The translations under genes and the position numbers were made by a program. The notes below the pieces were generated by a model. The model was not told the origin of the DNA, did not search any database, and saw only the letters and a list, made by a program, of their open reading frames with translations. A stretch of DNA of 64,000 bases from an uncultured Clostridium sp. (GTDB taxonomy: Bacteria > Bacillota > Clostridia > TANB77 > CAG-508), in assembly GCA_900553015.1 (NCBI GenBank), contig USBY01000002.1:1-64000 (forward strand), in the 5' to 3' direction. Shown in pieces: positions 15,722 through 25,138 of this stretch; the stretch's first letter is position 1, and every line of letters starts with the position of its first letter.

Positions 15722-18451
15722 CTATTTCTCAACCTCTTCTTTTATCTTCTCAATATTTCCACCTTCATCAGTATTTAACCTAATCAAATCCAGGCTATAC
15801 TTTCTAAAAATAGAATCCTTCATCCTATCTTTTACTAACTGTTTTGGATTATTCGCATGAAAAGCAAATCCATCAACCTCTATACAAAATTTAGGTGTTC
15901 TATCATTCTCATATATTATAAAATCTACAGAAGCATTATTATTTACATATCTTCTTTCCTCTTCTGTAAGTCTAGATAAATCCTTAAATATATTTTTTAA
16001 ATACATTTGAGAGCAATAAGACAATCCTTTACTCTTCTCTGTTTTTAATACTTCTATCAAAACAGTTTCAATAATATTCTCCGATTTATATTTTGAAGTA
16101 TGTACCAATTTTGACTCTAACCATTTCAATCTTGGAGAATATTCATTATATAGCAAATCAAACACAGACACAATTTGACTGTTTATAATATTTTTATCCA
16201 AAGAATTATATTTTATATATTGGATTAAAGCTTTTATTTCATTAGATTGTTCTGAAAATAACTTTTCATTCGTAATTAATATAAATTGTTCTTCTGCTCG
16301 TGAAACAGCCACATTAACTAAACATGGATCATCTACAAAATTCATACGCCTTTTCCCAGTATTTGAATTATCCAAAACAGTAGATAAAATCATAACTTTC
16401 TTTTCTTTGCCCTGATATTTATGTACTGTTTTACTTTCTATTTCTTTATTCTGCATAGCTGCTTTTTCTGCTTGTTTCCTATATGGAGTTGTAAATCCTA
16501 TATCATTTTTATTAACATTCTTTAATAATTCTCCTTCAGCAATTTCCTTCTTTAACATTTCTAATTCGCGTTGATTATAGTTTCCTCTTTCTACCATATT
16601 ATTTAGAACTCGCATATGATTTCCTGGTGCTGGATAGTATATGTATAATGGATTCTTTTGTGTTGCATGATTTTTATTCTCATATGGAATTAATTCTCCA
16701 TCATAATATCTTTGATTACAGAATTCTATTATCTTTGGATGGCATCTATAATGTTCTTTTAAAATTTGCGTTGGTATCTTTCCATTATATACTTTTAAAA
16801 TTGATGTTAAAATGTTTTCTTTAAAATAACTATATTTATCATCACTTATCTCTTGAACTTTAGTTTTTATTTTTTCATCAACTATTTGTGGTAATTGCTT
16901 TTCGTCTCCAACTACTATAACATTTTTAGCACATGATAATGCTAAAGTTGCAGTTAATAAATCAACTTGTGATGCTTCATCTATAATTAAATAATCAAAT
17001 AAATGTCCACTTGGCGTACAATATCTTAAAGAAAATGCTGTACTAAGAATTACAGGAAAACGTTCATTAAACTTTTTAAAGTCTTTTTTATAGTTTTCTT
17101 TTGATGGAATATAATTCATATTTTCATATTTTTCATATAACATACTTTCAAATATCTTCTTAGAAATTTCAGTATGCTCTTTTTGTAATTTTTTAAAACT
17201 CTTATCTTTAAGTTCTCGTTCAATTTCTGCTATTTTATTTTCTAATTCTTTTATTTTTACTATGTAATATTGTCTTTGCAAAGTTAATATATAATCTATA
17301 CTTTTTGATTTTTTCGCTTCTGTTCCAAATCTTAACAATAGTAAAATATTAAATACAATTTTATATTGCAAGTATTTTTCCTTTGCAAGTTTCGCATATG
17401 CCAAAAAGTCAATAATTTTTGCTGATGACATATTTTTCATTTTCTTTGAATCTATTTTCTCAACATTTTGACTTTTATAATATTCTTCAAAATATTTTTG
17501 CTCTAATTTATAATTGTCCAATTCTCTTTTTAATTTATATTTTTCGTTATTTAATTCTAATAATTTCTCTAATTTATTTGTTATTTCATATAGTTTTTGA
17601 TAAATGTCATCATTTATCTGCTTTTTGTAGAAATTACTAATATCTATTTGTGGTAGATGATTAAAAAAGTCTGTTACATTATCATCTTTACCTAATTCTG
17701 CTACAATAAAGCCATATCCATTTTTATCTAATTTTTCTTTTACATTTCTTGTTGCTTCATTATTACCTGAAACTAACGCAATTGTTTTATTGTTAGCAAC
17801 CAAATTTGCTATTATGTTTAATATTGTCTGAGTTTTTCCTGTTCCTGGAGGTCCTTTTATAACTGATATATTGCTTTTATTTACATTTTCTACTGCTTGT
17901 TTCTGGCTAATATTAAAATTAAATGGATAAATATTTACTTTTTCTTTTAATTGGCCTTCTGTATTTATACCATTCAAGTAATATTTAAGTACACTTTTTT
18001 CTGGAATTGTAAATTTGTTATATTGTTTTTCTAACAAATAACGTTCTTCTCCTGTTTTTTCGTCTACAATTTTCACATATTTTGATAATTTTTTAAAATA
18101 ATTTAATATTTCTTCTTCAGATGATTTATTATTATTTTCTAGTAATTTAATTTTGTTTATGTCTGTTAACTTTTCTCTTGAATCACTAAATATTATTCTT
18201 ATCTTTGATATATATTTTATAATTTTAGTTACATTAGAAATTATGATATTATCTATCATTAATATTTGATTATCCTTAAGTTCTATTTGCTGTATAGCAT
18301 TTTCTATAACTACTTTTGAAAAATTATATTTATATGTTTTGTTCGCATTATAAAACTTTATAATATAGTATTTTTCTGTTTGCTCTAGCCTTTCTATTTC
18401 TTCTGTTTTATCTTTTCCGTCTATTAATACTAAATATTTTTCTTTATTCAT
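15722..18451 (-). CDS. SF1 (Upf1-like) helicase with C-terminal nuclease-like DUF2726 domain
   Basis: About 909 residues. An N-terminal unknown region precedes Walker A KGPPGTGKTQT near residue 200, and a long coiled-coil insertion follows. Then come the SF1 motifs: IIDEASQVDL (DEAD-like motif II), GDEKQLPQI, KEHYRCHP (motif IV) and VAVSRAEEQF (motif VI). The C-terminus (DFIIYENDRTPKFCIEVDGF..H.N..Q..KDRMKDSIFRK in pieces) looks like a DUF2726/Vsr-type nuclease fold, with candidate catalytic Asp and Glu. Start at 18451 (GGAG 8 bases upstream) is preferred; the frame remains open to 18589. Helicase-nuclease fusions of this kind are common in defence islands and in DNA repair. Which applies here is not known. 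Confidence 0.8.
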   Translation of the reverse strand: MNKEKYLVLIDGKDKTEEIERLEQTEKYYIIKFYNANKTYKYNFSKVVIENAIQQIELKDNQILMIDNIIISNVTKIIKYISKIRIIFSDSREKLTDINKIKLLENNNKSSEEEILNYFKKLSKYVKIVDEKTGEERYLLEKQYNKFTIPEKSVLKYYLNGINTEGQLKEKVNIYPFNFNISQKQAVENVNKSNISVIKGPPGTGKTQTILNIIANLVANNKTIALVSGNNEATRNVKEKLDKNGYGFIVAELGKDDNVTDFFNHLPQIDISNFYKKQINDDIYQKLYEITNKLEKLLELNNEKYKLKRELDNYKLEQKYFEEYYKSQNVEKIDSKKMKNMSSAKIIDFLAYAKLAKEKYLQYKIVFNILLLLRFGTEAKKSKSIDYILTLQRQYYIVKIKELENKIAEIERELKDKSFKKLQKEHTEISKKIFESMLYEKYENMNYIPSKENYKKDFKKFNERFPVILSTAFSLRYCTPSGHLFDYLIIDEASQVDLLTATLALSCAKNVIVVGDEKQLPQIVDEKIKTKVQEISDDKYSYFKENILTSILKVYNGKIPTQILKEHYRCHPKIIEFCNQRYYDGELIPYENKNHATQKNPLYIYYPAPGNHMRVLNNMVERGNYNQRELEMLKKEIAEGELLKNVNKNDIGFTTPYRKQAEKAAMQNKEIESKTVHKYQGKEKKVMILSTVLDNSNTGKRRMNFVDDPCLVNVAVSRAEEQFILITNEKLFSEQSNEIKALIQYIKYNSLDKNIINSQIVSVFDLLYNEYSPRLKWLESKLVHTSKYKSENIIETVLIEVLKTEKSKGLSYCSQMYLKNIFKDLSRLTEEERRYVNNNASVDFIIYENDRTPKFCIEVDGFAFHANNPKQLVKDRMKDSIFRKYSLDLIRLNTDEGGNIEKIKEEVEK

Positions 18452-18671
18452 ATCAGTTACTCCATATACAAAAACTTTTACCGTATTATAACATTTATTT
18501 TCAACATTTTCCAAATATTTCTTGTACTCCACATTTTCATATGCTACACTAATAACATAATTTAATTGGCAAGCAGTATTCATCTTCATAAGTTACACAG
18601 AAATTACCATTCTTTAACTGTACTTAGACAATATAAACACTTGCTTACCAAAATAAAGGAGAGTGTATAAA

Positions 18672-19094
18672 ATGTTTAAATCTGATTCTATCAGACCTAT
18701 AGCTTTAGGCATTGCTAAAAAGGATAATAAGATTTTAGTCGGCATTGGATATGACAAAGTAAAGAAGCAAACCTTTTACCGTGCTTTAGGTGGAGGTATC
18801 GAATTTGGCGAAACAAGTAAATCTGCTGTAAAAAGAGAATTTCAGGAAGAAATTCATGCAGATATTATAGTAAATGAACTTCTTGGTGTTACAGAAAATA
18901 TTTTTACCTATCAAGGAAAAACAGGACATGAAATCGTATTTCTTTATTCTATAGAAATTCCAGAGGATACTTACAAAGATGAATATGAAATTGATGATGA
19001 AGCTGATGAGTATAATGCTGTATGGGTAGATATTGATGATTTTAAATCTGGTAAAAAAATTATCTATCCAGAGGGATTTTTAAAATATATCTAG
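18672..19094 (+). CDS. Nudix hydrolase
   Basis: 140 residues with a Nudix box close to consensus: GGGIEFGETSKSAVKREFQEE (residues about 39-59, split here for length). The enzyme would hydrolyse a nucleoside diphosphate linked to another moiety; the substrate is not evident. The ATG at 18672 follows GGAGA; the GTG at 18663 would overlap that site. It lies 9 bp upstream of the aminoglycoside-phosphotransferase-like gene on the same strand, so they form a two-gene plus-strand unit divergent from the large helicase. Confidence 0.9.
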   Translation: MFKSDSIRPIALGIAKKDNKILVGIGYDKVKKQTFYRALGGGIEFGETSKSAVKREFQEEIHADIIVNELLGVTENIFTYQGKTGHEIVFLYSIEIPEDTYKDEYEIDDEADEYNAVWVDIDDFKSGKKIIYPEGFLKYI

Positions 19095-19103
19095 AGGTAA
19101 AAT

Positions 19104-19916
19104 ATGAATATTGATAACAAAATAGATAAAAATATAATTGAATTTGTTTTAAAACTATTAAATGTACCTTATGAAAGCTACAAGTATTTTACAGATGGTG
19201 TTTCAAGCCATGTGATTTTATTAAACAACAAATACTTGATTAAGAGAAGTACTCCATATGCCATAAAGGCTGAAATCAAATTTTTAAGTTTAAATCCTAG
19301 TCCTAAAATGCAAAAAATTATTTATTTTGACCCTTCATATAGATTTGCTGTTTATGAATTTATTCACGGAGATATTATGAAACAAGTTGATGATATTGAT
19401 GATTTTCTAGATAATATTCTTTATATTACAAAAAATTATAAAACTGTTGAGTATTACGGTTTTGGTTATCTCTATGAGGAAAAAGCAAGTTGGTCTGAGT
19501 TTTTACTTGATGAAATAGCTGATTCTACTAAAACCTTAGAAGCTTATATTCCAGATAATTCTATTGTACTGGATCAAGTAAAACTATTAGAAAATTATAG
19601 ATTTGATAAAAAATTAATTCATGGGGATTTTGGTACTCATAATTTTATAAAAGTTAATGGTAAATTTGCTGGCGTTATTGATCCGATGCCTGTACTTGGA
19701 GATAGCTTATATGACACTTTATTTGCCATTGTTAGTAATGCAAGTGTCGTAAAAAATATTTCTCTTGATAAAATTTATAGCTTACTTTCTGAGCCTCATG
19801 AAAAGATTAAAGCTATGTTGATTGTTGTTCTATATTGTAGAATTGCTAGATGTTTAAAATATCATAAGCAAGACATAAACATATATATGGATTTTTGGAA
19901 CCGTTTAACCTTATAA
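19104..19916 (+). CDS. APH-family phosphotransferase (kinase-like fold)
   Basis: 270 residues of the aminoglycoside phosphotransferase/choline kinase fold. The Brenner motif LIHGDFGTHNF (catalytic Asp and Asn) is near residue 175 and the metal-binding Asp (GVIDPMP) near residue 195. An N-terminal lobe has a Lys in YLIKRS. It would transfer phosphate from ATP to a small hydroxylated molecule. Resistance to an aminoglycoside or related drug is possible, but many relatives act on sugars or metabolites. It is co-transcribed with the Nudix gene and followed by a hairpin terminator at 19929-19966. Confidence 0.8.
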   Translation: MNIDNKIDKNIIEFVLKLLNVPYESYKYFTDGVSSHVILLNNKYLIKRSTPYAIKAEIKFLSLNPSPKMQKIIYFDPSYRFAVYEFIHGDIMKQVDDIDDFLDNILYITKNYKTVEYYGFGYLYEEKASWSEFLLDEIADSTKTLEAYIPDNSIVLDQVKLLENYRFDKKLIHGDFGTHNFIKVNGKFAGVIDPMPVLGDSLYDTLFAIVSNASVVKNISLDKIYSLLSEPHEKIKAMLIVVLYCRIARCLKYHKQDINIYMDFWNRLTL

Positions 19917-19928
19917 TTATAAAATATT

Positions 19929-19966
19929 AAGCCACCAACGAATACAAGCTGTCGTTGATGGCTTTT
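19929..19966 (+). terminator. Terminator of the Nudix-phosphotransferase pair
   Basis: Stem AAGCCACCAACGA / TCGTTGATGGCTTTT with one mismatch and a 10-nt loop, ending in TTTT on the plus strand. Confidence 0.8.
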
Positions 19967-20015
19967 AACATAATTCCAAAATAGGTATTTAAGTACCTTC
20001 ATTAATTTTCAATAT

Positions 20016-20135
20016 CGGGATTTAAAGAACGTCCCCAAATCCCCCAGAACATCCTATGTCACCTTGAACGTTCTATATTACAAATGCTGTCCCTAAATCT
20101 CGAATAGAAAAAAAAGGACCGTCCTCATATCCCTA
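20016..20135. repeat. Dispersed GTCCCC repeat, copy 1 (two modules)
   Basis: The module CGGGATTTAAAGAACGTCCCC, continuing AAATCCC (20016-20043), is followed about 70 bp later by a related AAAGGACCGTCCTCATATCCC (20113-20133). The same core occurs in other gaps of this window. It lies between two convergent genes. The repeat has partial dyad symmetry (GGGA..TCCC and GGACGTCC-like centre). Confidence 0.7.
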
Positions 20136-20741
20136 TTACTCTAATTGTCCTTCTCTTTTCTCCTTTTTCTTTTTAGGAAATTTCTTATCAAATTGTTCTA
20201 CCTCTTCTTGCTCTACTGTGTAAACATCTGGATCTGTATATATTCCATATATTCCTTTCATTTTATGCTTATCCAAAACTTTTACCATAAAAAATGGATT
20301 TTCTTCATTTTCCATTCCTTTATAAAATATATTATATTTTGATGCAGGTTTAAATCCAAATTTTTCATAATATTCTGGTTTCCCTGTTATTACTACTGCT
20401 GGATAACCTAATTCTTTTGCCTTTTTTAAAGTAAATTTTATTAGTTTCTTTCCATATCCTGCGCCTTGATATTCTGGCAATATACTCACTGGACCAAACA
20501 ATAAAACCTCATTTTCTCCATTTTCATTTCTTACTTTTCCTTTGGCATAAACTATACTTCCTACTAATCTTTGCTTGTCTTCCATTACATAACTTAATTC
20601 TTTTACATAGCATTTATCTGTTCTAATTTTATGAAGAATATAATGTTCATAACAACCTGGCCTATATACATTCCAAAAAGCTTCTCGTGTTAAATTTTCA
20701 TTCATAAAATAGTCTTTTTCTTCTTCTAAACGTATCTTCAT
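20136..20741 (-). CDS. GNAT-family N-acetyltransferase
   Basis: 201 residues. The central GNAT core has LLFGPVSILPEYQGAGYGKKLI (motif A, Q-G-A-G-Y-G) and AVVITGKPEYYEKFGF (motif B), similar to YhbS-type acetyltransferases. The last ~20 residues are a Lys/Glu-rich tail. Substrate unknown. It is the first of several minus-strand small-enzyme genes and is preceded by AAGGAAG. The stop codon lies directly beside a dispersed repeat. Confidence 0.85.
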   Translation of the reverse strand: MKIRLEEEKDYFMNENLTREAFWNVYRPGCYEHYILHKIRTDKCYVKELSYVMEDKQRLVGSIVYAKGKVRNENGENEVLLFGPVSILPEYQGAGYGKKLIKFTLKKAKELGYPAVVITGKPEYYEKFGFKPASKYNIFYKGMENEENPFFMVKVLDKHKMKGIYGIYTDPDVYTVEQEEVEQFDKKFPKKKKEKREGQLE

Positions 20742-20826
20742 ATTAACTTCCTTTATTTATTATATTATATATAATCCCCAAAAGGATCCATCACTCAAAT
20801 ATAGCAAGAAATCAAAACAATCTCTT

Positions 20827-21252
20827 TTAATTTTTCTTCCACTCCATAAGTATCTCTACTTCATTATTTGCTTTATCAATATCTTCTTTTATTGGCTTAA
20901 ATTGTTCTCTTTCATAAAAGTTTATAGCTTTAGTATTTTTACTATAAACTTCTAGTGTTAGCTTATCATATTTGTTTTTACAATAAGTTATTAATTCTTT
21001 TCCAATTCCTTGATTTCTATATTTTTCTTCTACAAATATTCCTTCTATGTGTCCCTTATTTATTCCGATAAATCCTTTTATTTCTTTGTTGTCTTCATAC
21101 ACATATACTTCTGCCTCTTGTATTGCTTCCTTTACGTATTCTACATTACTAGTCCAATATTCTTGTGGAATATAATTATGTACCGAAATATTTGTATCTA
21201 ACCATATTTGCATAATTTTTTCTAAATCGTTATTATCACTTTTCCTAATCAT
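20827..21252 (-). CDS. GNAT-family N-acetyltransferase
   Basis: 141 residues covering a single complete GNAT domain: GIFVEEKYRNQGIGKELI (acetyl-CoA binding motif A near residue 75) and NTKAINFYEREQFK (motif B). It is similar in length to YjaB/YhfO-type acetyltransferases. It begins 12 bp after the stop of the GNAT-HD fusion gene on the same strand and is probably co-transcribed with it. The substrate cannot be predicted. Confidence 0.85.
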   Translation of the reverse strand: MIRKSDNNDLEKIMQIWLDTNISVHNYIPQEYWTSNVEYVKEAIQEAEVYVYEDNKEIKGFIGINKGHIEGIFVEEKYRNQGIGKELITYCKNKYDKLTLEVYSKNTKAINFYEREQFKPIKEDIDKANNEVEILMEWKKN

Positions 21253-21264
21253 TTTTTACATTCC

Positions 21265-22581
21265 TTAAATATTATCTTCTATGTATTTTTTTGCATACTT
21301 TCTTATATCTTCCATTCTTGCTTTTGTTTCTTCATTTTTATATTCTATTTTATCAATTAAAATATCAATATAATTTTTGTCTTTAATATACTTTAATGAA
21401 CTTTTAAAATATAAATCAAATATAAAAGCAAGTATACATACCCAATAATCTATTAAAGTTTTTCTATCCTCAAGTTTGATGCATTTATGTGCTAAAAAGT
21501 CATTATATACTACATCAGACATCGCAGAATTAGAAAGCTCTCCTGCTGCATCTTTAGTTTCTGGAAAACTATCTTCAAATTTATTTTCTTCTTTTACTCT
21601 AAAATTATCTAATTTATCTGCATCTCTTATAATTTTACAATGTAGCTCTTCTAATTCATTTAATCCATCTTCTATTTTGTATTTATTATGAGTATATATC
21701 GCCTTTTTTATTATCTCGTCATATTTATTTGTTTGAATAAATTTTCTTATTAAATTTTCTTCAAATAGAATTTTAACACCATAATCTGCATGATCAAACC
21801 CTTTATCAGAAAAGTTTCTAAGTAATGTAACTTGTTTAAATCTTCCTATATCATGCAATAACGCTATTAGTTTAGCTAAAGCTACATTTTCTTCATCTAA
21901 CCCTTGTTCTTTTGCTATATATTCACTTAAGTCTACAACATGGTATGTATGTGTTATTTTTAATAAAATACTTCCATCTTCCCTGTCAAATTGTTTTACA
22001 TAGTCATTAAAAACTTGTTTTGCCATTGTAAAGTTTATTTCGCTACTTGTATTTGTTCTTATTATATAACGTTTAATCTTTTTGCCAGAATATTCTGATG
22101 TCAACACTCCTGTTGGAATTGCTCCTGCACTTTCTAAAACTCTTTTTGATGCATCATTTTCTATATAATGGCATGCAACAATTTCGTTCATTCCTAATTC
22201 TCTGCATTTATTTACTAGCATATTTGCAACAGCTTTTGCATATCCTTTTCTTCTTTCTGATGGACGTATTCCATATGCAATATTTCCTAATGTATCTTTT
22301 CCTAATTGTGTTAAATTGCTTCTTACCGCAGTTATTCCAATTAATTTATCTTGATCATTTACAACTAAATAATAATTGCATTTTTCATACCAGTCTCTAT
22401 CTTCGTGTATTCCAATAGCTGCATTTTTTGCTATGCTAACTATATTTCTATATTCTATTTCATTATTACAAGGTATTTCTAAAATATCTGGTGTTAAAGA
22501 TGTATTGCTCGCTTTCCATTCTTGTAACATCTCTATATATTGTTTGCAATATTTATCATCTATTTCTTCAAATCTTAGCAT
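21265..22581 (-). CDS. Fusion of a GNAT acetyltransferase with an HD-domain hydrolase
   Basis: 438 residues in two parts. Residues about 1-180 form a GNAT domain (GIRPSERRKGYAKAVANML, then NDASKRVLESAGA). Residues about 190-430 are an HD metal-dependent phosphohydrolase, with THTYHVVDLSEY, the diagnostic LLHDIGRFKQ and a further His (FDHADYG) plus Asp (IIRDADKLDN). The HD half resembles stand-alone proteins annotated as HD-domain hydrolases. The fusion suggests the two reactions act on one metabolite, but it is unidentified. No frameshift or linker repeat is seen, so it is a genuine fusion. It is transcribed with the small GNAT gene downstream. Confidence 0.85.
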   Translation of the reverse strand: MLRFEEIDDKYCKQYIEMLQEWKASNTSLTPDILEIPCNNEIEYRNIVSIAKNAAIGIHEDRDWYEKCNYYLVVNDQDKLIGITAVRSNLTQLGKDTLGNIAYGIRPSERRKGYAKAVANMLVNKCRELGMNEIVACHYIENDASKRVLESAGAIPTGVLTSEYSGKKIKRYIIRTNTSSEINFTMAKQVFNDYVKQFDREDGSILLKITHTYHVVDLSEYIAKEQGLDEENVALAKLIALLHDIGRFKQVTLLRNFSDKGFDHADYGVKILFEENLIRKFIQTNKYDEIIKKAIYTHNKYKIEDGLNELEELHCKIIRDADKLDNFRVKEENKFEDSFPETKDAAGELSNSAMSDVVYNDFLAHKCIKLEDRKTLIDYWVCILAFIFDLYFKSSLKYIKDKNYIDILIDKIEYKNEETKARMEDIRKYAKKYIEDNI

Positions 22582-22607
22582 ATGTCTTTCCCCCTATATT
22601 ATTTGTT

Positions 22608-23246
22608 CTATATTTCCTCCATTTTTCCTTGTAATTTTATATTATATTCTTCTAATAATTTTAGAACATCTTCACTATCATTAGGAAGTACTCTTCTTCC
22701 ATTTATACCTAACGCATTTGCTGTCTCAAAACTTCTTCCTGTATCGTCATCATCTATAAATAAACACTCTTCCGGAACTAGCTTATATCTATTTAATAAT
22801 CTTTTAAATATTTCTTCATCTGGTTTCTTAATGTGCTCATATGCTGAAATTACTATTCCATCACATAACTTAAAAAATTCGTTATCTTTAAAATATTCAT
22901 ACGTAAATGTCGACATATTTGACAACACATAAATTTTATATCCAATATCTTTTAATTGTTTTGCAATTCCTATTGTACCTTCATTCAACTTTAAATATTT
23001 TGCTCTGTTATCCATAACTTCTTTTATTAAAGGTTTATATTCGTCTGGTACCCTTTCTTGTATTCTTGATATAGCTTCTTCTTTACTTATATTTCCTAAA
23101 TCTAGTAATTTCCATTCTTCTGATTTGAATATATATGTTATTAGATTTTTAGCCATTTCTTCACTAGCTGTAAAATTATACATCGTTTCTATTGTTGAGC
23201 ATTGTAATATTACATTTCCTAAATCAAATATTATATTTTTTATCAT
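22608..23246 (-). CDS. HAD-IA family phosphatase (YihX-like)
   Basis: 212 residues. Motif I is IIFDLGNVIL, the D-x-G-N-V form seen in YihX-like haloacid dehalogenase phosphatases. Motif II (VLSNMST), motif III (Lys in HIKKPDEEIF) and motif IV (LFIDDDDTG) follow, with a small helical cap. It probably dephosphorylates a sugar or nucleotide phosphate. AGGAAAAGG lies just before the ATG. It is one of several HAD paralogues in this stretch (see 23330, 25139 and the frameshifted 36954), pointing to local expansion of the family. Confidence 0.88.
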   Translation of the reverse strand: MIKNIIFDLGNVILQCSTIETMYNFTASEEMAKNLITYIFKSEEWKLLDLGNISKEEAISRIQERVPDEYKPLIKEVMDNRAKYLKLNEGTIGIAKQLKDIGYKIYVLSNMSTFTYEYFKDNEFFKLCDGIVISAYEHIKKPDEEIFKRLLNRYKLVPEECLFIDDDDTGRSFETANALGINGRRVLPNDSEDVLKLLEEYNIKLQGKMEEI

Positions 23247-23329
23247 CCTTTTCCTCCTATTTATTCTAGTAGCTATATAAAATTTTATTCTTGACCTCTA
23301 CTCCTAATATTCATCTTCTTATATTGAAT

Positions 23330-23920
23330 TTATTTAACTAATCTGTAAACATCTAATATATCTTGTTCTGTGTTAAATTTAATACTTTTTATTCCAAGCT
23401 CGTTTCCTATATCAACATTTCTCTGTCTATCATCAAAAAAAATTGATTCTTCTTTTTTTAAATTATATGTGTATAATAATTTTTTGTATATCTCTGGATT
23501 TGGCTTACATAGATGAACTTTAAACGAATAAATTCCTCCATCAAATTCGTTTAAGATGTCTTCTATATATTCATAAGTTTCTTTTGTAATGTTTGATAAG
23601 AAATATATGTTATATTTTTCTTTTAGTTCTCTTATTACTTGTAATACATTAGCTTTTATAGGAACAATATCTTTTAAATTGCTTTTAAGTAACATTTTTT
23701 CTATATAAGCTCTATATGCTGGATTTTCCGAAATAATCGAATTCATACATTTTTCTAAGTTAATGTATCCTAATAGATATTGACGAAATCCTTTGCTTCC
23801 ATATACTATTTTGTAGAGTTCCTTCGTTTCCTCTTCTGATACTTGTAAATACTTTCTTAAATTTTCTTTACCATCATCTAAAATAATCCCACCAATATCT
23901 AAAATCATATTTTTAATCAT
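23330..23920 (-). CDS. HAD-IA family phosphatase
   Basis: 196 residues, paralogous to the neighbouring 22608 protein. Motif I is MILDIGGIILDD, motif II YFLSNIT, motif III LCKPNPEIYKKLL and motif IV FFDDRQRNVDIGNELG. The cap is short and helical. Function is probably small-molecule phosphate removal; the substrate is unknown. It begins 17 bp after the stop of the Nudix gene at 23938 and lies about 80 bp upstream of its paralogue, all on the minus strand, consistent with one transcription unit. Confidence 0.87.
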   Translation of the reverse strand: MIKNMILDIGGIILDDGKENLRKYLQVSEEETKELYKIVYGSKGFRQYLLGYINLEKCMNSIISENPAYRAYIEKMLLKSNLKDIVPIKANVLQVIRELKEKYNIYFLSNITKETYEYIEDILNEFDGGIYSFKVHLCKPNPEIYKKLLYTYNLKKEESIFFDDRQRNVDIGNELGIKSIKFNTEQDILDVYRLVK

Positions 23921-23937
23921 GATTTGATCCTTTCTTT

Positions 23938-24390
23938 CTATATCCTTCTTATTTTATAATCAAGTACTTTCGCATTTTCATCTAAAATAAATTTTCCTTC
24001 AAACATACCGTCTTCAAATATATATTTAGTAAATTTACTGTTCATATCAAATTGCTTTATATTTTCTAACTCGTTAATATCTATCCATTCTAATCTTCCT
24101 TCTTCAGATTCTTGTAGATTTCCATCAACATTTTCGGCAGTATATATAAATATTATACCCTCTGTGCTATCTTTCCAAAACGATATTCCTTTAAGTTTTG
24201 GATCTTTTAATTTGAGCCCTGTTTCTTCTTTAAATTCTCTTAATAAACATTCTGTAGGTGTTTCTCCTGCTTCCATTTTTCCACCTATTGGAGCATATAC
24301 TTGTCCCCATTTTTTATTAAATTTTATAAATAATATTTTGTTGTCTTTCTTTAAATAGCATGCTGTACTTCCAAAAAAATTAGCTCTCAT
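23938..24390 (-). CDS. Nudix hydrolase (8-oxo-dGTP diphosphatase-like)
   Basis: 150 residues with a full Nudix box (GGKMEAGETPTECLLREF followed by KEETG, residues about 36-58) and an aromatic binding region (KKWGQVYAPIGG). It is close in layout to MutT/YjhB-type enzymes that clean oxidised nucleotides, but the substrate is not proved by sequence. It starts with AAAGGAG upstream. It is transcribed in the same direction as, and just ahead of, two HAD phosphatases; together with the Ham1 and MazG genes nearby it suggests a nucleotide-sanitation cluster. Confidence 0.88.
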   Translation of the reverse strand: MRANFFGSTACYLKKDNKILFIKFNKKWGQVYAPIGGKMEAGETPTECLLREFKEETGLKLKDPKLKGISFWKDSTEGIIFIYTAENVDGNLQESEEGRLEWIDINELENIKQFDMNSKFTKYIFEDGMFEGKFILDENAKVLDYKIRRI

Positions 24391-24540
24391 GATATACTCC
24401 TTTATTCGCCAGTATATGTGATTCTAATATTCACATATTAAACTTGCTACTCCTATTTTACAAAGAACTATATCATAAAAGCTTCTATTTTACTACTTTT
24501 TATCTAAATATTTATATCCAACTATGCAAAATTTTAAACA

Positions 24541-25122
24541 CTATAATAAATTTGCTTTATTTTCTAAATACCAATTTGCGAATATTTTCATCGCATCTTT
24601 ACTTTCATACTTTTTCCTTGTAGCTCGCTCCTCTTTTGTCATTTGTGCTAATGTTTTTTCATATCCGCTAGGTATATAGATATACCATAAATCTGACCAT
24701 TTTTCGTTTGTATCGTTTCCTAATATTTCTTTTGCTAGTTTTCCTTTATGTTCTCCCATAAATTGATGTACTTCTTTTCCATCATAGTATGATAGACATT
24801 CTGTGAATTTGCAGTTTCTGTTTTCTTTTCCTTCCATTAATTTTAAGATTCCCTCTAGTCCTAATGTTTCTAATGAAAAGTTAACAAATGCTCTTGGAAA
24901 TCCATTTAATTCTTCTATCCAGAAACCACAATCTAAAGAAATACAGGGCTTTTTTACTAGATTATATGCCTCTTCTACTTTAGCTTTTGAAATAAATTTT
25001 ATATCATCACTTCTTGGTTCATCTAACTCGTATTCAAATATTTTTACATTTACTCCTGCTAATTGTTTTTGTGCTGATGCTATTTTCCCTTTATTATGTG
25101 TTACAAATACTATTTCTTCCAT
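24541..25122 (-). CDS. Ham1/RdgB-like non-canonical purine NTP pyrophosphatase
   Basis: 193 residues. The N-terminus VFVTHNKGKIASAQKQL matches the T-x-N-x-x-K substrate-binding signature of the Ham1/RdgB family, and SLDCGFWIEELNGFPRAF corresponds to the conserved catalytic DSG-like segment. Here the Ser-Gly pair around Asp is replaced by Asp-Cys-Gly. Such enzymes hydrolyse ITP, XTP and dITP to monophosphates. Sequence drift from canonical RdgB suggests a divergent paralogue, so I give no gene symbol. It starts 16 bp after the HAD gene at 25139 and is likely co-transcribed with it. Confidence 0.8.
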   Translation of the reverse strand: MEEIVFVTHNKGKIASAQKQLAGVNVKIFEYELDEPRSDDIKFISKAKVEEAYNLVKKPCISLDCGFWIEELNGFPRAFVNFSLETLGLEGILKLMEGKENRNCKFTECLSYYDGKEVHQFMGEHKGKLAKEILGNDTNEKWSDLWYIYIPSGYEKTLAQMTKEERATRKKYESKDAMKIFANWYLENKANLL

Positions 25123-25138
25123 CTCTTATTCTCCCTTT

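Noticed and set aside
18452..18589. Longer start for the SF1 helicase
   Set aside because: The first ATG has no ribosome site; the one at 18451 has GGAG 8 bases upstream. Not settled by homology.
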